From Microbacterium testaceum (GTDB lineage Bacteria > Actinomycetota > Actinomycetes > Actinomycetales > Microbacteriaceae), in the NCBI RefSeq assembly GCF_029761935.1, contig NZ_CP121699.1, forward strand, positions 1 through 64,000: 64,000 nucleotides of DNA, in the 5' to 3' direction. The notes beneath the pieces were generated by a model that made no database searches, had not been told where the DNA came from, and was given only the letters and a program-made list of their open reading frames with translations. The position numbers were made by a program, and so were the translations under genes. This document shows positions 12,583 through 22,615 of the stretch, piece by piece; within the stretch, counting starts at the first letter, position 1, and the number at the start of each line of letters is the position of its first letter.

Positions 12583-14028
12583 ATGACGACTTCCGCACAC
12601 CCCGGCACCGGGACCGCTCCGGTGCCCATCCGCCCCGGCGCCTCCGCCGAGGTGCCCACGTGGCGCTACCTCGGATTCCTCCTGGGGCCCGGGGCGGGTA
12701 CCTTCGCCTTCAACGCGGTGACCGTGATCCTGCCAACTCTCCGTGAGCGGTTCGGGGCGGGGGACGTCGCCCTCGAGCTCGTGATCGCGGGGTACGGCAT
12801 CCCGTTCGCCGTGCTCCTCATCCTGGGCGGCCGACTGGGCGATCGCTTCGGGCGGCACCGTCTCTACGTCGTCGGGATGGGGCTCTTCCTCATCTCGGCG
12901 ATCGCCTGCGCCCTCGCACCGTCGATCGAGACGCTCATCGCCGCCCGGATCGTGCAGGGAGTCGGAGCGGCGCTCTGCACACCCCAGGTGCTCGCGACGA
13001 TCCAGGCGACATCGCAGGGCGCGGCGCGCACCCGCGCGATCGCCGCGTTCGGGGCGAGCGGCGGCATCGGCGCCGCCGTCGGCCAGGTCGCGGGAGGGGC
13101 ACTGGCAGCCTTGTCGTTCGGGCCGGTCGAGGGATGGCGCGCGGTCTTCGTGGTCGTCGCGCTCATCGCCGTCGCCGCGATCTCGCTCGCCCCTCTGGCA
13201 CCGCGCTCCCGCGCGCACGAGGTCGTCGCGATCGACCTGGTGGGCACGGCGGCGCTCGGCCTCGGCATCCTGGCTGTCTCGGTGGCGCTGACCTTCGGTC
13301 CGGTCTGGAACTGGTCGTGGCCCGTGGCGGTCGCGCTGGTCGTCGCGGCGGTGTCTCTGGGGGCGATGTGGATGCACCAGAACGCGATCGAACGCTCGGG
13401 CCGGGTCCCCCTGCTGCCGCCCAGCGTGCTGCGACTGCGGCCCCTGCAGTTGGGCCTGGCCGCCGCGGCGCTCTTCTTCGCCGGGTACTCGGCCCTGCTC
13501 TACGTCTTCCCGCGCGCGGTCGAGGCCGGAGGGCTGTCGTCACTCGAGGCCGGGATGGCTCTCTTGCCGTTCGCCGTCGTGTTCGCCGCGATGTCGCTGG
13601 CCGTCGCTCGCATCCAGGCCAAGATCGGGGACTCGACCCTCGTGCTCGGCGTCTCGATGCAGATCGTCGCGCTCGTCGGAATGGCGGTGACGCTCGTCTT
13701 CGGGTGGGGGCACGACATCGGCCTGTGGCTGCAGCCCGCTCTCGTCGTGCTCGGGGTGGGGCAGGCGCTCATCTTCTCGCCGCTCACCCAGCTCGTGGTG
13801 CGCGAGGTGCCCGTCGAGGCTGCCGGCCTGTCGGGCGGGATGTTCAGCACCGCGCAGCAGCTCGCCCTCTCGTTCGGTGTGATCGTCATCGGAGGGATCG
13901 TGACGCTCACCGGCGTCGCCGGCCGCACCGAGCTGCTCGCGGGGCTCGCCCTCGACATCGTGCTGGCGGTGGCCGTGCTCGCTCTCGCCGTAGCCCTGCG
14001 CGCGCGGAGCCGGTCGGCGGCGCGGTGA
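12583..14028 (+). CDS. MFS drug exporter, DHA2 (14-TM) family
   Basis: A proton-coupled exporter in the cell membrane. 481 residues with about 14 hydrophobic segments. The MFS signature between TM2 and TM3 reads GGRLGDRFGRHRLYVVG (about 84-100), and motif C-like glycine-rich sequence GASGGIGAAVGQVAGG is in TM5, typical of drug:H+ antiporters. Start ATG 12583. The substrate cannot be told. The regulator and palindrome upstream suggest induction by a toxic compound. Confidence 0.9.
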   Translation: MTTSAHPGTGTAPVPIRPGASAEVPTWRYLGFLLGPGAGTFAFNAVTVILPTLRERFGAGDVALELVIAGYGIPFAVLLILGGRLGDRFGRHRLYVVGMGLFLISAIACALAPSIETLIAARIVQGVGAALCTPQVLATIQATSQGAARTRAIAAFGASGGIGAAVGQVAGGALAALSFGPVEGWRAVFVVVALIAVAAISLAPLAPRSRAHEVVAIDLVGTAALGLGILAVSVALTFGPVWNWSWPVAVALVVAAVSLGAMWMHQNAIERSGRVPLLPPSVLRLRPLQLGLAAAALFFAGYSALLYVFPRAVEAGGLSSLEAGMALLPFAVVFAAMSLAVARIQAKIGDSTLVLGVSMQIVALVGMAVTLVFGWGHDIGLWLQPALVVLGVGQALIFSPLTQLVVREVPVEAAGLSGGMFSTAQQLALSFGVIVIGGIVTLTGVAGRTELLAGLALDIVLAVAVLALAVALRARSRSAAR

Positions 14029-14137
14029 GTCGCGGCATCCCGTCTCGATGGTGTTCACGGGATGCCGGGAGCCCGACGTCTCCCCATCGTCACGGCGCGT
14101 CCACCGCTCGTTCACCGCGGGCGGGTGTCATCGGAGG

Positions 14138-14986
14138 ATGCGAACGCGTCGACCGGTGACCCTGACCGCGGCGTCGGTCGTCGCGCTCGCCGGCGCCGGG
14201 GCCGTGGGGCTGCGGACCCTCATCTCCCGCCAGGCGGCGATCGCCCGGCGCCGGATCGGCAAGCCCCTCGGCGAGCAGGCGCTCGACGCCGACCGCGTCT
14301 GGCGCCGCAAGAAGCACCCGGGTAAGCCGGTCGAGCTGCTCGTGCTCGGCGACTCGATCGCCGCGGGTCTCGGCGCGGGACACCGTCGAGACACGCTCGG
14401 CGCGCGGCTGGCGAAGGGCATCGCCCGCGAGGCCGGGCGTCCGGTGCGGCTGCGGACCGCCGCGGTGGTGGGTTCGGAGACCTCGGCCCTGGCCGGTCAG
14501 GTCGCCGCGCTCCCGGAGGGGTACCGGCCGGATGCCGCGGTCATCGTCGTGGGCGGGAACGACGTGACGCACCGGATACCGGCGTCGCGTTCGGCGGAGC
14601 AGCTGGAACAGGTCGTTCGCGAGTTGCGCGGGCGCGGGGTACCCGTCGTGGTCGGCACGTGTCCCGACCTCGGGACCCTCCGAGCGATCCCGCAGCCGCT
14701 GCGCGCTCTCGCGGCCCGCTCGTCGCGGCAGCTGGCGTCGGCCCAGGCCGCGGCGGTCCACCGTGCCGGAGGCCGGGTCGTGGCCCTCGCGCGGGCGGTC
14801 GGTCCGGTGTTCGCCGAGCGACCCGACGAGATGTTCAGCGAGGACCGGTTCCACCCCAGCGCACTCGGGTACCGGCGGACGGCGGACGCGCTGCTCCCGG
14901 CGGTGCTCGCGGCTCTCGAACCGGCGCGTCGGCCCGGCGCGCGCGCCGGCGATGTGCTGGACCGCGCGAGCGAGCAGAACTCCTGA
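14138..14986 (+). CDS. SGNH/GDSL-type esterase, membrane-anchored or secreted
   Basis: About 282 residues. Residues 8-25 are hydrophobic (TLTAASVVALAGAGAVGL), so the enzyme is probably exported or N-terminally anchored. SGNH blocks are complete: block I LVLGDSIAAGLGAG (nucleophile Ser), block III VGGNDVTH (Asn), and block V EDRFHPSALGY (Asp and His). This group hydrolyses ester bonds of lipids or wall-linked acyl groups; the substrate is unknown. The start is uncertain: ATG 14138 has GGAGG directly against it, and GTG 14156 is the alternative. Confidence 0.85.
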   Translation: MRTRRPVTLTAASVVALAGAGAVGLRTLISRQAAIARRRIGKPLGEQALDADRVWRRKKHPGKPVELLVLGDSIAAGLGAGHRRDTLGARLAKGIAREAGRPVRLRTAAVVGSETSALAGQVAALPEGYRPDAAVIVVGGNDVTHRIPASRSAEQLEQVVRELRGRGVPVVVGTCPDLGTLRAIPQPLRALAARSSRQLASAQAAAVHRAGGRVVALARAVGPVFAERPDEMFSEDRFHPSALGYRRTADALLPAVLAALEPARRPGARAGDVLDRASEQNS

Positions 14987-15173
14987 ATCGCTGATCGGGC
15001 GCGCACGTCCCGCGCCGGATTCCTGCGGCCCAGGCGCCACGCGCGCCGAAACCTCAGGAGTTCGGTCCGCCCCCGATCCCCGGCGGACGCATAGCTCGCG
15101 GTTCTACCGTTCTTCCACGCCTCCCATCGATGTCTTCCTCAGCACCTGGCGCGCCGATCCGATCACGCTCGGC

Positions 15174-15974
15174 GTGCTCTTCGTGGCATCCGCGGTCTAC
15201 CTCTCGGGCGTTCGACGCGTCCGCCGACGCGGAGAGACCTGGCCCGTGCTGCGCACGATCGGCTTCTTCGCGCTCGGGCTGCTCCCCTATGCGGTGATCG
15301 AGCTCGGCTTCCTCGGGGTGTACTCGGCAGAGCTGCGGTGGGCGTTCTCGACGCGCCTCGCCCTGCTCATCTTCGCGGTCCCCGCCGGTATCGCGGCCGG
15401 GCGCCCGCTCGACCTCGTCCCCTCGGGCATCCGGGAACGCTTCCTCGCGTCGAGGATCACGCGCGTCTTCGGCAATGCGATGGTCGCCACCGTCGTCATC
15501 GCCGCGGTCTTCTGCCTCTTCCTCACCCCGATCGCCGGCATCCTGCGCGTGAATCCGGTGGTCGAGGCGTCCCTCGGGATCGTGGTGCCCCTCGTCGGGC
15601 TCGCGATGGTGCTGCCGATGATGGCGCTCGGCGCGGTCCACACCGGCACCTTCATAGCGATCGAGTTCCTGCTCGCGTTCGTCGAGCTGCTGATCGACTC
15701 GGTGCCCGGTCTGCTGATGCGTCTGAACGACAACGTGCTGGATCTGATCCCGGATGCCACGCAGGCGGTGTCGTGGTGGCCCTCGCTGCTGCACGACCAG
15801 CACCTCGCGGGCGACATGATCTGGTTCATCGCCGAGTTCGCCGACGTGCCGATCCTCGTGATCCTCATGGTCCGGTGGATGCGCAGTGACCGGGTCGAGG
15901 CCAAGGGCTTCGACGACCTTTCGGACGAGGAGTACGACGAGATGACGCGCGCCCACCTGCGCGGAGAGCGTTGA
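15174..15974 (+). CDS. CtaG-like integral membrane protein (cytochrome oxidase assembly family)
   Basis: At least 266 residues with about seven membrane segments. The opening WRADPITLGVLFVASAVY followed by LSGVRRVRRRGETWP and a hydrophobic helix is the pattern of the caa3-type CtaG family. The His-rich segment that usually follows in CtaG is absent (GVYSAELRWAFSTRLALL), so a role in copper/heme oxidase assembly is doubtful. The family-like sequence starts near 15130, but the first in-frame ATG/GTG/TTG below 14952 is GTG 15174. The true start may lie upstream at a non-standard codon, or at ATG 14952 overlapping the previous gene. Confidence 0.65.
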   Translation: MLFVASAVYLSGVRRVRRRGETWPVLRTIGFFALGLLPYAVIELGFLGVYSAELRWAFSTRLALLIFAVPAGIAAGRPLDLVPSGIRERFLASRITRVFGNAMVATVVIAAVFCLFLTPIAGILRVNPVVEASLGIVVPLVGLAMVLPMMALGAVHTGTFIAIEFLLAFVELLIDSVPGLLMRLNDNVLDLIPDATQAVSWWPSLLHDQHLAGDMIWFIAEFADVPILVILMVRWMRSDRVEAKGFDDLSDEEYDEMTRAHLRGER

Positions 15975-16005
15975 CCCGCCGCTCGCACGCCGACAGGCTG
16001 GGGGA

Positions 16006-16674
16006 GTGCGCACCCACGAAGACGTCGACGCGTTCCTGACCGAGACCCTCATCGGGGCCGACCCCGCGGGAGAGGCCGCGCTCGCCGCCCAACACCACGC
16101 CGGGCTCCCCGCGATCGAGGTGGCTCCGGTCAACGCGAAATTCCTGCACCTGCTCACGCGGATCGCCGGCGCGCGGCGAGTGCTCGAGGTCGGCACTCTC
16201 GGTGGGTACTCGACGATCTGGTTCGCCCGGGCCGTCGGCGAGACGGGACGGGTCGTCACCATCGAGGCGGAGCCGGCGAACGCCGAGATCGCCCGCGCCA
16301 ACCTCGCGCGTGCGGGAGTCGCGGAGCGGGTCGAGGTGCGCGTCGGCCGTGGAGCGGACGTGCTGCCGACCCTCGTCGACCAGGAGCCGTTCGACCTCGT
16401 CTTCGTCGACGCCGACAAGGAATCGAACGAGACCTACCTCGACTGGGCCGCGCGCCTCGGCCGACCCGGCACGGTCGTGGTGCTCGACAACGTCGTGCGC
16501 GGGGGTGAGGTCGCCGACGCCGACACGCCCGACGGCAAGGTGCAGGGCGCTCGCCGCGGCGTCCTGATGCTCGGCGCCGACCCCCGTTTCGACGCCACCG
16601 CCCTGCAGACCCTCGACCGGAAGGGGTGGGACGGGGTGGCGGTGGCGATCGTGGTGGATCCGACCGCGTCCTGA
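16006..16674 (+). CDS. SAM-dependent O-methyltransferase (family 3)
   Basis: 222 residues, like catechol/caffeoyl-CoA O-methyltransferases. The SAM-binding loop is VLEVGTLGGYSTIWFA (about 56-71), followed by the acidic TIEAEPANAEIA; metal/SAM-binding residues appear in LVFVDADKESN (about 132-142) and VLDNVVRGGEV. The enzyme transfers a methyl group to a hydroxyl of a small aromatic or diol; the substrate is unknown. Start GTG 16006, with CAGGCT 6 bases upstream as a possible -10. Confidence 0.9.
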   Translation: MRTHEDVDAFLTETLIGADPAGEAALAAQHHAGLPAIEVAPVNAKFLHLLTRIAGARRVLEVGTLGGYSTIWFARAVGETGRVVTIEAEPANAEIARANLARAGVAERVEVRVGRGADVLPTLVDQEPFDLVFVDADKESNETYLDWAARLGRPGTVVVLDNVVRGGEVADADTPDGKVQGARRGVLMLGADPRFDATALQTLDRKGWDGVAVAIVVDPTAS

Positions 16675-16707
16675 CTCGGCCGCACGCCCGACGGACGGGG
16701 TCACTAG

Positions 16708-18051
<1,344 letters not shown>

Positions 18052-18065
18052 TCGACCGACCATCG

Positions 18066-18095
18066 AGGAGGGGGAGCCGCACGGTTCCCCCTCCT
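18066..18095 (+). terminator. enolase terminator
   Basis: AGGAGGGGGA (18066-18075) pairs with TCCCCCTCCT (18086-18095), 10 bp with a 10-base loop, followed by a short T-containing tract. Confidence 0.8.
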
Positions 18096-18213
18096 TCGTC
18101 GTTTTCGCTGGACGGATGCCGAGCACCCGGCGCGTCCCCAGGGGCCCCCGGGCCGGCGACGTAGACTCACTCGCGGCCCGAATGCCGGGCGGGATGACGA
18201 CGGAAGGGATGCC

Positions 18214-18831
18214 GTGGAGCGACCGACACTGCCGCCCCGCCGTCCCGCGGCATCCGAGGCTCCGACGTCGCGCCCCAAGGCGGCGAGGAGCTCGGCGAAG
18301 GCGCCCGCGCGTCCCGTGCGACAGCCCGTGCGCCCCTCGGCCGAGGAACGCCGCGTCGACGTGCGCGAGTGGCTCGGGCGGGTGCGCATCTCGGGCTTCG
18401 TCGTGATCATGCTGGGCCTGGTCGTGCTCGGGACCTTCGTGCTCGTCCCGACGGTAGGGACGTACATGGACCAGCGTCAGCAGATCCAGGCGTTGCGGAG
18501 CGCTGTGCAGCTGAGCCAGTCCGAGGTCGCCGACCTGCAGACCCAGCGCGATCGATGGTCGGACCCCGCGTACATCCGGACACAGGCGCGCGAGCGGCTC
18601 GGGTACACCTTCCCCGGCGAGGTCGTGTACCTCATCGACAACGACCTCCCCGCTTCGGCGACACCGCAGGAGCAGGACGACGTCAGCGGAGACGTGGGGC
18701 AGACCCGTACCGACTGGATGGCGCAGCTCGTCCGCTCGGTCACCTCGTCGGGCGCCGCGCAGGTCGCCGTCCCCGACATCACAATCGGCGTCCCGGACCC
18801 GACTCCCGCGCCCGACGCCCCGGCCGGCTGA
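18214..18831 (+). CDS. septum formation initiator FtsB/DivIC family
   Basis: A bitopic cell-division protein of 205 residues. It has a long basic, Pro/Ala-rich cytoplasmic N-terminus (1-58), one membrane helix (about 60-82, FVVIMLGLVVLGTFVLVPTV), then a periplasmic coiled coil (QRQQIQALRSAVQLSQSEVADLQTQRDRW) and the family motif PAYIRTQARERLGYTFPGE. It partners FtsL and FtsQ at the septum. GTG start with GGAAGGG upstream. The eno-ftsB-DUF501 order is typical of actinobacteria. Confidence 0.93.
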   Translation: MERPTLPPRRPAASEAPTSRPKAARSSAKAPARPVRQPVRPSAEERRVDVREWLGRVRISGFVVIMLGLVVLGTFVLVPTVGTYMDQRQQIQALRSAVQLSQSEVADLQTQRDRWSDPAYIRTQARERLGYTFPGEVVYLIDNDLPASATPQEQDDVSGDVGQTRTDWMAQLVRSVTSSGAAQVAVPDITIGVPDPTPAPDAPAG

Positions 18832-18875
18832 GCGGCCCCGACGGAGTGTCGGAGACCCCGGGTACCCTGGAGTCG

Positions 18876-19394
18876 ATGACTACCGCAACGCTTCCCCCCG
18901 CCTCCGACGCCGACCTGGCCGTCCTGCAGTCGCAGCTCGGCCGTGTACCGCGCGGCGTCGTGGGGATCGCCGCGCGCTGCGTGTGCGGCAATCCGACCGT
19001 GGTGGCGACCTCGCCGCGTCTCGACGACGGCAGCCCGTTCCCCACGTTCTACTACCTCACCCACCCCGCCGCGACGGCGGCGATGTCGGTGCTCGAGGCG
19101 GGGCACGTCATGAAGGAGTTCTCCGACGAGCTCGCCGAAGACGAAGAGCTGCAACAGCAGTACCGCGCGGCCCACGAGGCTTACCTCCGCGACCGCGCAG
19201 CGTACGGCGAGCCCGAAGAGATCGCCGGCATCTCGGCCGGGGGCATGCCCACGCGCGTGAAGTGCTTGCACGCCCTGGCGGGGCACGCGCTCGCGGCCGG
19301 CCCCGGCGTCAATCCGATCGGCGACCGCGCCCTCGCGCGCGGCACCTGGTCGCCCGAGCGGTGCCAGTGCGAAAGCCCCGGGACCGGCGGATGA
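18876..19394 (+). CDS. DUF501 protein
   Basis: 172 residues, conserved in actinobacteria directly after the DivIC/FtsB gene; function unknown. The sequence has Cys clusters (ARCVCGNP about 29-36; VKCLHALAGHALA about 126-138; ERCQCESP near the end) that could bind metal. TACCCT lies 7 bases before ATG 18876, so it may also be transcribed alone without a leader. Its TGA overlaps the ATG of the next gene (ATGA), which implies translational coupling. Confidence 0.85.
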   Translation: MTTATLPPASDADLAVLQSQLGRVPRGVVGIAARCVCGNPTVVATSPRLDDGSPFPTFYYLTHPAATAAMSVLEAGHVMKEFSDELAEDEELQQQYRAAHEAYLRDRAAYGEPEEIAGISAGGMPTRVKCLHALAGHALAAGPGVNPIGDRALARGTWSPERCQCESPGTGG

Positions 19395-20746
19395 AGCGCG
19401 TCGTCGCCGTCGTGGCATCCGTCCTTCTCGTGACGGTGCTGAGTGGCGCGACGACCATGCCCGCGGCGGCCGTGTCGGTCCCGGCGTCGGTCAGTCCGCA
19501 GGCGCCCGCCAATCCTGTGCCTGAGGATCCGACGGACTCGGTCCGGGCGGGCGAGTACTGGCTCGACCAGTACGGCGTCCGAGAGGCCTGGAAGACGACG
19601 CGCGGCGCGGGGCAGAAGATCGCCGTCATCGACACCGGGATCGGGCGCGGTCCCGCCGAGTTCAACGGAGCCGTCGCGGGTGGCACCGACGTCTCGGGCG
19701 TGGGGGCCGCCGACGGACGCACCCCTGTCGGTGCCGTCGACGCGAACCACGGCAGCTGGGTGGCCTCTCTCGCCGCGGCGCGCGGCACCGGCAACGGTCG
19801 CGGCATGATCGGCGTGGCGCCCGAAGCCGAGCTGCTGTCCATCTCGGTCGGCTTCGGTGCTGCGAGCACCAAGCCCTTCACCGACCAGATCGCGGACGCC
19901 ATCCGCTGGGCGGTCGACAACGGTGCGACTGTCATCAATATGTCCTTGACGACCAACACCCTCGACTGGGACACCAGCTGGGATACCGCTTTCGAGTACG
20001 CCTTCGACCACGACGTCGTGATCGTGGTGGCCGCGGGCAACCGGGGGAGCGGCACCGACCGCGTCGGCGCCCCGGCCACCATTCCGGGGGTGCTCGCCGT
20101 GGGAGGCGTCGACCCGACCGGCGCGGCGAGCAACGACGCGTCGACGCAGGGCATCACCATCGGGCTCTCCGCCCCGAGCGAGCGGCTCATCGGCGTCTCG
20201 GCCGACGGCACCCTGGTGCAGTGGAACGGAACGAGTGGCGCCGCCCCGATCGTCGCCGGCATCGCCGCTCTCGTCCGCGCCGCGCATCCGGGAATGGATG
20301 CCGACAACGTCCTCAACCGCCTGATCCAGACAGCGAAGCCGGCCGCGGGCGCCTCCGCGCGGCCCGACAAGCTCTACGGATACGGTCTGGTGGATGCCGC
20401 GGCCGCCGTGTCGGCGCGGGTCGAGACCGTGTCGGAGAACCCGCTGGGTAGCCTCGAGGAATGGATCCGGCTGTACCGCCGGGCGGACGCGCAGCCGTCG
20501 CCCGAGCCGAGCTCGACCCCGGTCGTCATCCCCCCGCTGCCGCCGATCGAAGCCGCGCCGGCGGCGGGCTCGCCCCTGCTACCGTCTCGCGATAGCGTTC
20601 TGTACGGATCGCTGCCGCTCGGTGCCGCCACACTGGCCGCTATAATGATTGCGCTCGGTGTCACTGCTGCTGCCCGGCGAATCCGACAGGCGCGCGTCTC
20701 CCGCGAGCCGAGCCGCACCACAAACGAGGAGTCCCTCACATCGTGA
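19391..20746 (+). CDS. subtilisin-like (S8) serine protease, membrane-anchored, mycosin-like
   Basis: 451 residues. A Sec signal peptide (1-28, ending PAAA), a catalytic domain and a C-terminal membrane helix (about 413-435) after a Pro-rich linker. The triad is complete: Asp81 in AVIDTG, His120 in NHGSWVA, Ser282 in NGTSGAAPIVAG, with the oxyanion Asn217 in AAGN. This design matches mycosins of type VII secretion, but no ESX gene is present in this window. The extracellular substrate is unknown. It overlaps DUF501 upstream and the NADH dehydrogenase start downstream. Confidence 0.9.
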   Translation: MKRVVAVVASVLLVTVLSGATTMPAAAVSVPASVSPQAPANPVPEDPTDSVRAGEYWLDQYGVREAWKTTRGAGQKIAVIDTGIGRGPAEFNGAVAGGTDVSGVGAADGRTPVGAVDANHGSWVASLAAARGTGNGRGMIGVAPEAELLSISVGFGAASTKPFTDQIADAIRWAVDNGATVINMSLTTNTLDWDTSWDTAFEYAFDHDVVIVVAAGNRGSGTDRVGAPATIPGVLAVGGVDPTGAASNDASTQGITIGLSAPSERLIGVSADGTLVQWNGTSGAAPIVAGIAALVRAAHPGMDADNVLNRLIQTAKPAAGASARPDKLYGYGLVDAAAAVSARVETVSENPLGSLEEWIRLYRRADAQPSPEPSSTPVVIPPLPPIEAAPAAGSPLLPSRDSVLYGSLPLGAATLAAIMIALGVTAAARRIRQARVSREPSRTTNEESLTS

Positions 20747-22146
20747 CCACTACCGTGCCCAGAATCCTCATCGTCGGTGGGGGCTATGCAGGTTTCTACA
20801 CCGCCTGGAAGCTCGAGAAGCTCCTCGGCCGTAACGAAGCCGACGTCACGCTCGTCGACCCGCTGCCGTACATGACGTATCAGCCCTTCCTCCCCGAGGT
20901 CGCTGCGGGCGAGATCGAGCCGCGCCACGTCGTGGTGGGCCTTCGCCGCCACCTCAAGCGCACGACGGTCATCGCGGGCAAGATCACGGGCATCTCGCAC
21001 GCGACCAAGACCGCGACGATCACGCCGATCGCCGGTGACGAGACCTTCGAGCAGAGCTACGACCACATCGTCGTGACCGCCGGTGCCGTCTCGCGCACCT
21101 TCCCGATCCCCGGCATCGCCGACAACGCGATCGGACTCAAGACGATCGAAGAGGCCGTCGCCATCCGCGACCGCCTCACGTCGAACTTCGACAAGGCGTC
21201 GGTGCTGCCGGCCGGCCCCGAGCGCGACCGTCTGCTGACCGTCGTGGTCGTCGGCGGCGGATTCGCCGGTATCGAGGTCTTCGCCGAGCTCCGTGCCTAC
21301 GCGTCGTCGCTGCTGAAGCAGTACCCGACCCTGTCGTTCGACGACACGCACTTCCACCTCATCGAGGCCATGGGGCGCATCATGCCCGAGGTCTCGCAGA
21401 AGACGAGCGAGTGGGTTCTCGCCGACCTCGCGAAGAAGGGTGCCTTCGTGCACCTCGACACGCAGGTCAAGGGTGCCGTCGACGGCATCGTCGAGCTCTC
21501 CACCGGTGAGAACCTCCCGACCGACCTGATCATCTGGACGGCCGGAGTCATGGCCAACCCCACGGTCGTCCGTGGCAGCGACCTCCCCGTCGAAGAGCGC
21601 GGTCGTATCCGCACCCGCCCCGACCTGCGCGTCGGAACCGACGACGAAATCGTCGAGGGTGCCTGGGCCGCCGGCGACGTTTCAGCGGTTCCCGACCTCT
21701 CGGGTGGCGGTGTCGGCGGTTTCTGCGTCCCCAACGCGCAGCACGCGGTGCGCCAGGGCAAGCTCATGGCCAAGAACCTCGTGGCCGTCCTTCGCGGCGA
21801 AGAGCCCAAGGAGTACAACCACAAGAACCTCGGCGCCGTCGCCGGCCTGGGCCTGTACAACGGTGCGTTCCAGTCGGGCAACATCGCTCTGACCGGTCTC
21901 ATCGCGTGGTTCGCCCACCGTGGGTACCACGGCCTGGCCATGCCCACGTGGGAGCGCAAGTTCCGCGTGGTCGGCGACTGGATGCAGAACTTCTTCCACG
22001 GTCGCGAGGTCGTCAACCTCGAGGCCGTTCAGAAGCCGCGCGCCGCGTTCGAGGAGTTCGCCGCGCGTCCGCGTCCGGCTGCTCCCGCCGCCGAGGCCCC
22101 CGCGGCTCCGGCCGAGAAGAAGGCCGAGCCCGTCGTAGCCAAGTAA
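20743..22146 (+). CDS. ndh: type II NADH dehydrogenase (non-proton-pumping)
   Basis: Passes electrons from NADH to menaquinone at the membrane face. 467 residues. The FAD-binding motif is ILIVGGGYAGFYTAW (about 6-20); the NAD-binding motif is VVVVGGGFAGIEVFAEL (about 166-182); GAWAAGDVSAVPD (about 307) contacts FAD. The C-terminal part carries the amphipathic membrane-binding segment (ALTGLIAWFAHRGYH) and ends in an Ala/Pro/Lys-rich tail of about 30 residues that is not part of the enzyme fold. GTG start behind AACGAGGAG inside the end of the protease gene. Confidence 0.93.
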   Translation: MTTTVPRILIVGGGYAGFYTAWKLEKLLGRNEADVTLVDPLPYMTYQPFLPEVAAGEIEPRHVVVGLRRHLKRTTVIAGKITGISHATKTATITPIAGDETFEQSYDHIVVTAGAVSRTFPIPGIADNAIGLKTIEEAVAIRDRLTSNFDKASVLPAGPERDRLLTVVVVGGGFAGIEVFAELRAYASSLLKQYPTLSFDDTHFHLIEAMGRIMPEVSQKTSEWVLADLAKKGAFVHLDTQVKGAVDGIVELSTGENLPTDLIIWTAGVMANPTVVRGSDLPVEERGRIRTRPDLRVGTDDEIVEGAWAAGDVSAVPDLSGGGVGGFCVPNAQHAVRQGKLMAKNLVAVLRGEEPKEYNHKNLGAVAGLGLYNGAFQSGNIALTGLIAWFAHRGYHGLAMPTWERKFRVVGDWMQNFFHGREVVNLEAVQKPRAAFEEFAARPRPAAPAAEAPAAPAEKKAEPVVAK

Positions 22147-22155
22147 GCCCTCGTT

Positions 22156-22188
22156 CGAGACCCCCGCGCCCTGGGTGCGGGGGTCTCG
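22156..22188 (+). terminator. ndh terminator
   Basis: CGAGACCCCCGC (22156-22167) pairs with GCGGGGGTCTCG (22177-22188), a perfect 12-bp stem with a 9-base loop, followed by TCGTTT. Confidence 0.85.
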
Positions 22189-22321
22189 TCGTTTCCGGAT
22201 GCCGCGGGGCGACGTGCCCGCGCCGTCGTGCGCTTCGCCGGTCGAGGCGCCGGGTTGCGGGGTCCGCGCGTCGGGGTGGCTGTGCCGGGCGTGCGTGGTC
22301 GGGGCGGTGCGGCGTCTCGTC

Positions 22322-22357
22322 GTGGCCCCGGGGCCACCTACGACGCCCCGGGGCCAC
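22322..22357. repeat. GGCCCCGGGGCCAC palindrome and direct repeat
   Basis: GTGGCCCCGGGGCCAC (22322-22337) is a perfect 16-base palindrome. GCCCCGGGGCCAC occurs again at 22345-22357, 20 bases on. Both lie in the non-coding stretch between ndh and the tRNA. No gene was found in 22189-22432. Confidence 0.6.
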
Positions 22358-22432
22358 TTTCGCCGCCCCATAACGGGTGAGGAACCTCGCGCGCCGGGCG
22401 CACGGCCGCCCCGCGATACGGTGGAGGCTCGG

Positions 22433-22508
22433 GCCCCCGTAGCCCAATGGCAGAGGCAGGCGACTTAAAATCGCTTCAGTGTGGGTTCGAGTCCCACCGG
22501 GGGTACCA
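22433..22508 (+). tRNA. tRNA with anticodon UAA (Leu codon UUA), class I fold
   Basis: A 76-nt cloverleaf with encoded CCA. Acceptor GCCCCCG/CGGGGGT (22433-22439, 22498-22504; the outermost pair is G-U); D-arm 22442-22457; anticodon stem GGCGA/TCGCT (22459-22463, 22471-22475) with loop CTTAAAA, so anticodon UAA; variable loop only five bases (22476-22480); T-arm GTGGG-TTCGAGT-CCCAC; discriminator A. The anticodon reads UUA, a leucine codon that is extremely rare here, but bacterial tRNA-Leu normally has a long variable arm. Which amino acid it accepts is therefore an open question. Confidence 0.9.
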
Positions 22509-22615
22509 GTGCTCCGTCTCGTGGACATCGCCTGGGAGTCCCGGCCACTGCCCGTAACGCGGTGCGGCCCGCGGTTACACTGAAGGGCAACCTCTCGAAC
22601 GGAGTGTGGGGACTT

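Noticed and set aside
11599..13377. 592-residue frame extending the XRE regulator upstream
   Set aside because: Residues before ATG 12456 are low-complexity antisense of the exporter; the helix-turn-helix domain begins just after this ATG, with a good ribosome-binding site.
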